Shown here piece after piece: positions 33,144 to 37,390 of a stretch of DNA of 37,390 bases. Origin of the DNA: Eubacterium ramulus (GTDB taxonomy: Bacteria; Bacillota; Clostridia; Lachnospirales; Lachnospiraceae); contig NZ_JRFU01000154.1 of the NCBI RefSeq assembly GCF_003122485.1, positions 1 to 37,390 on the forward strand, written 5' to 3'. The translations under genes and the position numbers were made by a program. Below the pieces are notes generated by a model. That model had not been told where the DNA came from and searched no databases. It saw only the letters and a list, made by a program, of their open reading frames with translations. Within the stretch, counting starts at the first letter, position 1, and each line of letters begins with the position of its first letter.

Positions 33144-33332
33144 ATGGAAAAAATTTTAATGAGTTTAAAGGAAGTATGTGAATATACTGGTTGGGGAGAA
33201 ACAAAGGTTCGAGAGATACTTAAACGTCCAACTAGTAAATTTACGGTTATCTTAGGAAATCGTTTATATGTAAATAAAAAAAAGTTTGATGACTATTTAG
33301 AGCAATGCGCAAAATATAATATTCCCATCTGA
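33144..33332 (+). CDS. xis: Excisionase (Tn916 Xis-like)
   Basis: 62 residues. A winged-helix of Xis type: MSLKEVCEYTGWGETKVREIL, then GNRLYVNKKKFDDYLE wing and helix. It bends att DNA and directs the integrase toward excision. The AAGGAG site (33126-33131) is unusually far (12 nt) from the ATG. A 9-codon ORF (MHIKWKKF) starts at the better-spaced ATG in between, possibly damping translation. The integrase follows 89 nt downstream with its own promoter. Confidence 0.88.
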   Translation: MEKILMSLKEVCEYTGWGETKVREILKRPTSKFTVILGNRLYVNKKKFDDYLEQCAKYNIPI

Positions 33333-33343
33333 TAAGTTTGCAA

Positions 33344-33372
33344 TTGTATAAGTGCAGAAAATGGAGTAATAT
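33344..33372 (+). promoter_or_regulatory. Sigma-A-like promoter of int
   Basis: TTGTAT (33344-33349), 17 bp, TAATAT (33367-33372). A separate housekeeping promoter would let integrase be made without the CGTATAT regulon. Confidence 0.5.
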
Positions 33373-33421
33373 ATACATATGAAATTGCTTTATGGTCAAT
33401 AGGACGAAAGGAATATTGATT

Positions 33422-34618
33422 ATGGGTAAAGATCTAAAAGGACGAGATTTAGGAAAAGGATTTAGTCAGAGAAAGGATGGTAGATACGAAGCAAGAGCCG
33501 TAATTTGCGGCGAAAAAATAGATATATATGACAAGGATTTGAAAACGCTGAAAAGAACATTCGAAGTAAAAAAAGCTATGTTACAGCAGAATTCAAGTGG
33601 AATGTGTTCCACAATTACTTTGAATGAGTGGTATCGGGAATGGTTTGACAGATGTAAAGCCCCTCAGTTGAAAAATGATGTTAGCAGAAAGACATATGAT
33701 AGAAGGATTCGCAATACATATTGTAGGCTTTTAGGAGATAAGCGGATTGCAAATGTGTTACAGATCAATATACAGGAAGCAACATCACAGCTTGTAGAAG
33801 AAGGGTATACATATAGAACTGTAAAAGAGGCACTTGGAATTTTGAAAGAGTGTTGTGAAATCGCAATCGTAAATCGGATTATACCAGTTAATCCATGCAT
33901 TGGTATTAAAATTAAAGATGCGAATATTAGTCAAGAACGTCGAGTACTGACACCAAAAGAACAGAAAATTTTTTTGGATGAGGTTCAGAATAAATATTAT
34001 TATGAAGCCTATAAGATTCTCTTGTTAACAGGTATGAGAATTGGTGAATTTTCTGGACTGCAGTGGAGAGATGTTGATTTTGAAAATAAAGTAGTTCATA
34101 TTAACCGTTCTATGCAGACTGCATATATAGATGGCAAAAAAATTGAAGAACTTACAACTCCTAAAACTTCAAACTCATATCGTTCCATTCCTTTTTTCGG
34201 GGAAACAGAAAAGTGTTTTCGGGATTGGAAAGAAAAGCAGGATATGTATAAGAAAAAATTAGGAGATCGATGGAGAGCAAATCCAGAGTTTGGAGATTTA
34301 GTTTTTACGAGCACAGTAGGATCACCAGTTACACGATATGTGATTGCGCATGATATGAGAAAAGTGGTAGATAATATTAATATGAAAGAAATTACAAAGG
34401 CTTATAGAGAACATAGAGAGCCGGTGTTTTTTGAACATTTGTATCCACATGCTTTTCGACATACATTTGCGACGCGTTGTTTTGACAAAGGACTTGATCC
34501 GCTATTTGTACAGAGTATTATGGGTCACGCTAATTATGCTACTACAATGTCCTATACTCACATGTTGGAGGAGCATCGCAATCAAGAAATCGCGAAGGTT
34601 GGAAATTTTCTTGAATAG
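33422..34618 (+). CDS. int: Tyrosine recombinase integrase (Tn916 family)
   Basis: 398 residues; AAAGGA nine nt before ATG 33422, preferred to the ATG at 33392. The N-terminal ~55 residues are an AP2-like arm-binding domain (GKGFSQRKDGRYEARAVI). A SAM-like core-binding domain follows (about 65-150), then the catalytic domain. Visible catalytic residues: Arg in LLTGMRIGEFSGLQW (~205), HxxR in HAFRHTFATR, His in MGHANYATT and Tyr in MSYTHML (~378). It integrates and excises the element. As the last element gene before the att-like repeats, it marks the right end. No disruption is seen. Confidence 0.96.
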   Translation: MGKDLKGRDLGKGFSQRKDGRYEARAVICGEKIDIYDKDLKTLKRTFEVKKAMLQQNSSGMCSTITLNEWYREWFDRCKAPQLKNDVSRKTYDRRIRNTYCRLLGDKRIANVLQINIQEATSQLVEEGYTYRTVKEALGILKECCEIAIVNRIIPVNPCIGIKIKDANISQERRVLTPKEQKIFLDEVQNKYYYEAYKILLLTGMRIGEFSGLQWRDVDFENKVVHINRSMQTAYIDGKKIEELTTPKTSNSYRSIPFFGETEKCFRDWKEKQDMYKKKLGDRWRANPEFGDLVFTSTVGSPVTRYVIAHDMRKVVDNINMKEITKAYREHREPVFFEHLYPHAFRHTFATRCFDKGLDPLFVQSIMGHANYATTMSYTHMLEEHRNQEIAKVGNFLE

Positions 34619-34623
34619 CGAAA

Positions 34624-34716
34624 TTGCGTACAGAAAAAAGTGCGTCAACTAAATATATCTAATCGTATACCAAAAGATTGACGCAATTATAAAAAGTTGC
34701 GTACAGTAAAAAAGTT
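34624..34716. other. Candidate attachment-site/integrase arm region
   Basis: Direct repeats TTGCGTACAG(A/T)AAAAAAGT-like at 34624-34641 and 34697-34715. Between them is an inverted repeat TGCGTCAA (34641-34648) / TTGACGCA (34678-34685). This begins six bp after the int stop, where arm-type binding sites lie in Tn916-like elements. The short palindrome CCTTG-AAATA-CAAGG (34730-34744) just beyond is a possible core. The other end of the element is not in the window, so the exact junction cannot be set. Confidence 0.55.
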
Positions 34717-34868
34717 AGGTCGTGTAAAGCCTTGAAATACAAGGGATTGCGAAAATACTTCGCAAAACAGATGAACGCATAATTGAACAGTTTTCATAAG
34801 AATTTAACGAAAATGGGATTGCTTTGCAATCTCATTTTTGTTATGAGCAAGTAGCAAAGCGAATTCTG

Positions 34869-34888
34869 TTGCGATCTATTGCGATCTA
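34869..34888. repeat. Tandem 10-bp repeat TTGCGATCTA x2
   Basis: Two perfect adjacent copies, followed by TTGCAAAGAT, a diverged third. Near the element end; role unknown. Confidence 0.6.
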
Positions 34889-34969
34889 TTGCAAAGATGA
34901 ACATGGTAGAGCCGATTGAGAATGTTGAGTAACATTTTATGCCTCAACTTTACAAATTTTTGAAATGCC

Positions 34970-35013
34970 CAATAACCCTTTCAAATGGCGGTGATACTGT
35001 CTGGAAGGGTTAC
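34970..35013. repeat. Left copy of a paired hairpin flanking the surface-protein gene
   Basis: TAACCCTT pairs with AAGGGTTA, followed by CTTTTATC, with AATGGCGGTGATA in the loop. A clearly related sequence is at 37127-37174. Confidence 0.5.
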
Positions 35014-35188
35014 TTTTATCGAACCCTGTGAAATATCAAATGAAAATATTCTGAAAATTTATTGTGATTTTTGGAAAAATCTGCCATATTGTTATGTGTA
35101 CAAGGGTAAGAGAGGTTGTGTATTTTTACAACAAATCTGTTGTCGGAGAGCTCAAATGACAGATAGAAGATATTTTGGAGGGATGAGA

Positions 35189-37030
35189 ATGAAAAAGAAA
35201 ATTTTAAGTTTTCTGCTTGCGTTGTGTCTTATCGTGGCACTTGTGCCAATGACAGCGTTTGCAGCGGAAGCACCGTCATTCAGCGGTGGAACAGGTACAG
35301 AGGAAGACCCATGGCTGATTGCTTCGCAGAAGGATATAATTGCTTTGGCAGAGTTCCTGAATTCAGGTAATGCAGAGGAACTTGATGCTGAAAAAGCAGG
35401 TATTGGGAACTGTTATGGCTACTATTTTAAGCAAACTGCTGATATTGATTTGACAGGAGTTGCATGGGAACCAATTGGTTATTCTGGAAGTTATTATTTC
35501 GCAGGAAACTATGATGGTGGCGATCACAGCATCACGAATGCGGTTTCTGCCGGAAAAGTTGACCCAGATGGTTACGCTACAGCGGGCATTTTTGGATGGG
35601 TTGCTTTTGGTTCGGTTGAAAATCTGCATGTGAAAAACGCAAACTTTGTGGCAACCGGTCAGAAAAATTATAGTTATGTGGGCGGTATTGCAGGTGTGTG
35701 CTATGGGGCATCCATTAAAAACTGTTCGGTTGTGAATTCTTCCTTAGAGAGTAAGCGCAACAACAATAATAACTGTGCGGGAAGTATTGTAGGTTATTCC
35801 ACCGGTGGAACTTTTGAAAAGTGTGCTGCTGAAAACAATCAAGTAAAAACTATGGCTTATGGTGGCGGTTTTGTTGGCGAAACAGATGATGATCCAGCAT
35901 ATGGAGCTGGTAAATCTATATTTACGAATTGCTATGTTGCAAACTGTTCTGTAACTTCGAAAACCGATGAGGTTCAGGGCGTGAGTTTTGCGGGCGGTTT
36001 TGTTGGTGAGATGACGGATTCTGCGTTAACCATTCAAAATTGCTATGTTTATCAGGCTACCCTTTCTACCGAAGGAACTGCTGTGCCTGGAATCAAAGGA
36101 ACCGGTATTTTTGCGGGTAACCTGTGGGGTGGCAGTAGCATCGTTGATACAAACTGTTTCTTTGGGGCTTGTGGAACGACAAAAAATGCTGGTACGGCCA
36201 GCGAAAAGACAGAAGAAGAATTTGAAAATGGCACTGTGGCAAAATTACTGGGAGAATCATTTGCACAGATTGGCGGTTATCCGAGGATAAACGGTCCAGC
36301 AGACTACAGTGAAGTCGATGCGGCTGTTGCCAAGGCAAATGCTTTGAACAAGGATGCTTACAAAGATTTTTCAGCTGTGGAGACTGCAATCAAATCGGTG
36401 GTTCAAGGGAAGACACTGGCAGAACAGACAGAGGTGGATGCAATGGCAAAGGCTATTGAGGATGCAATGGGTGCCCTTGTTTACAAAGACGCCGATTACA
36501 CCAAGGTTGATGCAGCCATCGCCAAGGTAAACGCTCTGAACAAGGATGAGTACAAAGACTTCACTGCGGTAGAAGCTGCCGTCAATGCTGTTGTCCGTGA
36601 CAAGAATATCACTGAACAGAGCGAAGTTGATGCAATGGCAAAGGCTATTGAAGATGCCATTGCTGCCCTGCAATACAAGGATGCTGATTACAGCAAAGTT
36701 GACGAAGCGATTACAAAGGCAAATGCTTTGAATAAGGATGATTATAAGAGCTTTACAGCGGTGGAAAATGCGATAAAATCTGTTGTTCGTGGTAAAAATA
36801 TTACAGCGCAGTCTGAAGTAGACAAAATGGCGAAAGCCATAGAGGACGCAATTGCATCTCTTGAGAAAAAGACTGTTAATACAAAAACCGGCAATACAAG
36901 TAATCTTACTAAGAGCCCAAAGACGGATGATGCCGGCAATTTCACTTTATGGATTGCCCTGTTGTTTGCAGGCGGTGGCGCAGCAATTGGTACATCAGTT
37001 GTAAGAAGAAACAAAAAGTATAACAGATAA
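35189..37030 (+). CDS. Surface protein with GLUG-like beta-helix and three FIVAR-like repeats
   Basis: 613 residues; ATG 35189 has GGAGG seven nt upstream and begins the signal peptide MKKKILSFLLALCLIVALVP (cleaved after AFA). Residues ~30-370 are Gly/Asn/Cys-rich with strings such as GIFGWVAFGSVENLHVKNA and GGIAGVCYGASIKNC, typical of GLUG-type beta-helix repeats. Three near-identical 64-residue helical repeats follow (starting at about 36302, 36494 and 36686), each with ALNKDxYKxF...AVExA...SEVDAMAKAIEDA, as in FIVAR/DUF1542-like wall proteins. The C-terminus has SPKTDD, a hydrophobic helix and RRNKK, a variant sorting signal. Probably a chromosomal adhesin gene next to the insertion site. 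Confidence 0.85.
   Translation: MKKKILSFLLALCLIVALVPMTAFAAEAPSFSGGTGTEEDPWLIASQKDIIALAEFLNSGNAEELDAEKAGIGNCYGYYFKQTADIDLTGVAWEPIGYSGSYYFAGNYDGGDHSITNAVSAGKVDPDGYATAGIFGWVAFGSVENLHVKNANFVATGQKNYSYVGGIAGVCYGASIKNCSVVNSSLESKRNNNNNCAGSIVGYSTGGTFEKCAAENNQVKTMAYGGGFVGETDDDPAYGAGKSIFTNCYVANCSVTSKTDEVQGVSFAGGFVGEMTDSALTIQNCYVYQATLSTEGTAVPGIKGTGIFAGNLWGGSSIVDTNCFFGACGTTKNAGTASEKTEEEFENGTVAKLLGESFAQIGGYPRINGPADYSEVDAAVAKANALNKDAYKDFSAVETAIKSVVQGKTLAEQTEVDAMAKAIEDAMGALVYKDADYTKVDAAIAKVNALNKDEYKDFTAVEAAVNAVVRDKNITEQSEVDAMAKAIEDAIAALQYKDADYSKVDEAITKANALNKDDYKSFTAVENAIKSVVRGKNITAQSEVDKMAKAIEDAIASLEKKTVNTKTGNTSNLTKSPKTDDAGNFTLWIALLFAGGGAAIGTSVVRRNKKYNR
36302..36868 (+). repeat. Three in-frame 192-bp (64-residue) repeats
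   Basis: Copies start at 36302, 36494 and 36686 inside the surface-protein gene, with exact 192-bp period. Such repeats can change number by recombination. Confidence 0.8.
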
Positions 37031-37126
37031 ATGTGATCACAGAGTTTTGTAATTGGATTAAAATGTGATCTGTAAGTTGCAACACTGATGCATAGTATGT
37101 ATTTTATGTAAAATTTTTGAAATGAT

Positions 37127-37174
37127 TAATACCCCTTATGAATGGTGATATAATCACTGTTTGTAAGGGGTATT
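37127..37174 (+). terminator. Hairpin after the surface-protein gene (right copy)
   Basis: ATACCCCTT pairs with AAGGGGTAT, inner GTGAT/ATCAC pairing, then TTTTATC. It could terminate the surface-protein gene. It also contains TATAAT in the loop, and is similar to 34970-35013. Confidence 0.5.
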
Positions 37175-37184
37175 TTATCAGGCA

Positions 37185-37390
37185 ATGGAGAAAACGAATT
37201 TTTACGATGCTATATATTCTCCGGTGATTTTGATCCTGAATGCAATTGTAGTTGCAGTTGTAATGCTTCTTTCGGCAACTGGAAATCATCAGGTTTTGAC
37301 GTTATTTGGAATGTCTGCCGGAACCGCAGTGGCGATCATGAATTATATCAGATGGGAGATGACTCCCACCTCTATAGGTGGTGAGAAACA
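37185..37390 (+). CDS. Membrane protein, 3' end outside the window
   Basis: ATG at 37185; 68 complete codons with no stop before the edge. The opening MEKTNFYDAIYSPVILIL is followed by a membrane helix to VVVAVVMLLSA and a second hydrophobic stretch (LTLFGMSAGTAVAIM). The ribosome site is weak (CAGGCA). Not recognised; probably a chromosomal gene. Confidence 0.45.
   Translation, partial: MEKTNFYDAIYSPVILILNAIVVAVVMLLSATGNHQVLTLFGMSAGTAVAIMNYIRWEMTPTSIGGEK

Larger units (their letters stand above)
34619..35188. other. Non-coding junction between int and the surface-protein gene
   Basis: This 570-bp stretch has no supported gene. In order it holds the att-like repeats, a hairpin TTGCGAA/TTCGCAA (about 34747-34765), a terminator-like stem ending in TCATTTTTG (34812-34843), tandem copies of TTGCGATCTA (34869-34888) and the hairpin at 34970-35013. 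Element-to-chromosome transition most likely lies between 34690 and 34960. Confidence 0.55.

Noticed and set aside
34690-34800. tRNA gene as the integration target
   Set aside because: No cloverleaf or T-loop sequence could be found around the att-like repeats.
34869-34898. TTGCGATCTA repeats as a CRISPR array
   Set aside because: Repeats are 10 bp and directly adjacent, with no spacers and no cas genes anywhere in the window.

Overview
The window looks like the right-hand part of an integrative conjugative element (ICE), plus its junction with chromosome, from an anaerobic low-GC Gram-positive host, most likely Clostridia/Lachnospiraceae. The grounds are strong AGGAGG-type ribosome sites, translationally coupled (ATGA/TAATG) genes, TTG/GTG starts, PrgI/VirB4/VirD4-type transfer genes, sortase-anchored surface proteins and a Tn916-like Xis/Int pair. 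Family names come from motifs I can see in the translations; no database search was run.

Layout. 1-2324: a partial winged-helix protein and a membrane-anchored surface protein. 2440-6184: transfer operon with PrgI (VirB3-like), VirB4 ATPase and an accessory protein. 6191-7082: a broken DtxR-like regulator followed by a terminator. 7159-9516: an AT-rich cargo island with a small membrane protein, an AbiTii-domain protein and a coiled-coil membrane protein. 9621-18120: pilus operon with major pilin, two class C sortases, a secreted Trp/Gly-repeat protein and a thioester adhesin. 18166-20870: ParM/ParR-like segregation pair, small proteins and signal peptidase I. 20870-22977: SSB, a duplicated annealase-like protein and an HTH protein. 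23043-23847: MNT nucleotidyltransferase with a HEPN stub and a reverse-strand gene. 23935-26727: unknown element genes around a structured locus with a DnaA box. 26815-28889: reverse-strand cargo operon with ECF sigma factor, anti-sigma and secreted protein. 29117-33072: VirD4 coupling protein, S1-like protein and membrane protein. 33144-34618: excisionase and integrase, followed by probable att DNA. 35189-37390: probable chromosome with a FIVAR-repeat surface protein and a partial membrane protein.

How it fits together. VirB4, PrgI and VirD4 are the motor and coupling parts of a type IV secretion system. The pilus operon, with its own sortases and a nearby signal peptidase, could supply mating-pair adhesion. 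SSB, the annealase-like protein and ParMR suggest an extrachromosomal phase. No relaxase, VirB6-like or cell-wall hydrolase gene is present, so the element should extend to the left of the window.

The main observation is a bipartite promoter-like motif, roughly (T/A)AGTTTC-N17-CGTATAT, placed with exactly 17 bp spacing before eight element transcription units and, in a weaker form, before a ninth. It appears to define an element-wide regulon. Second is the AT-rich island, where an AbiTii protein and its translationally coupled membrane partner carry the same IGxNNxIKxSxI motif at opposite ends.
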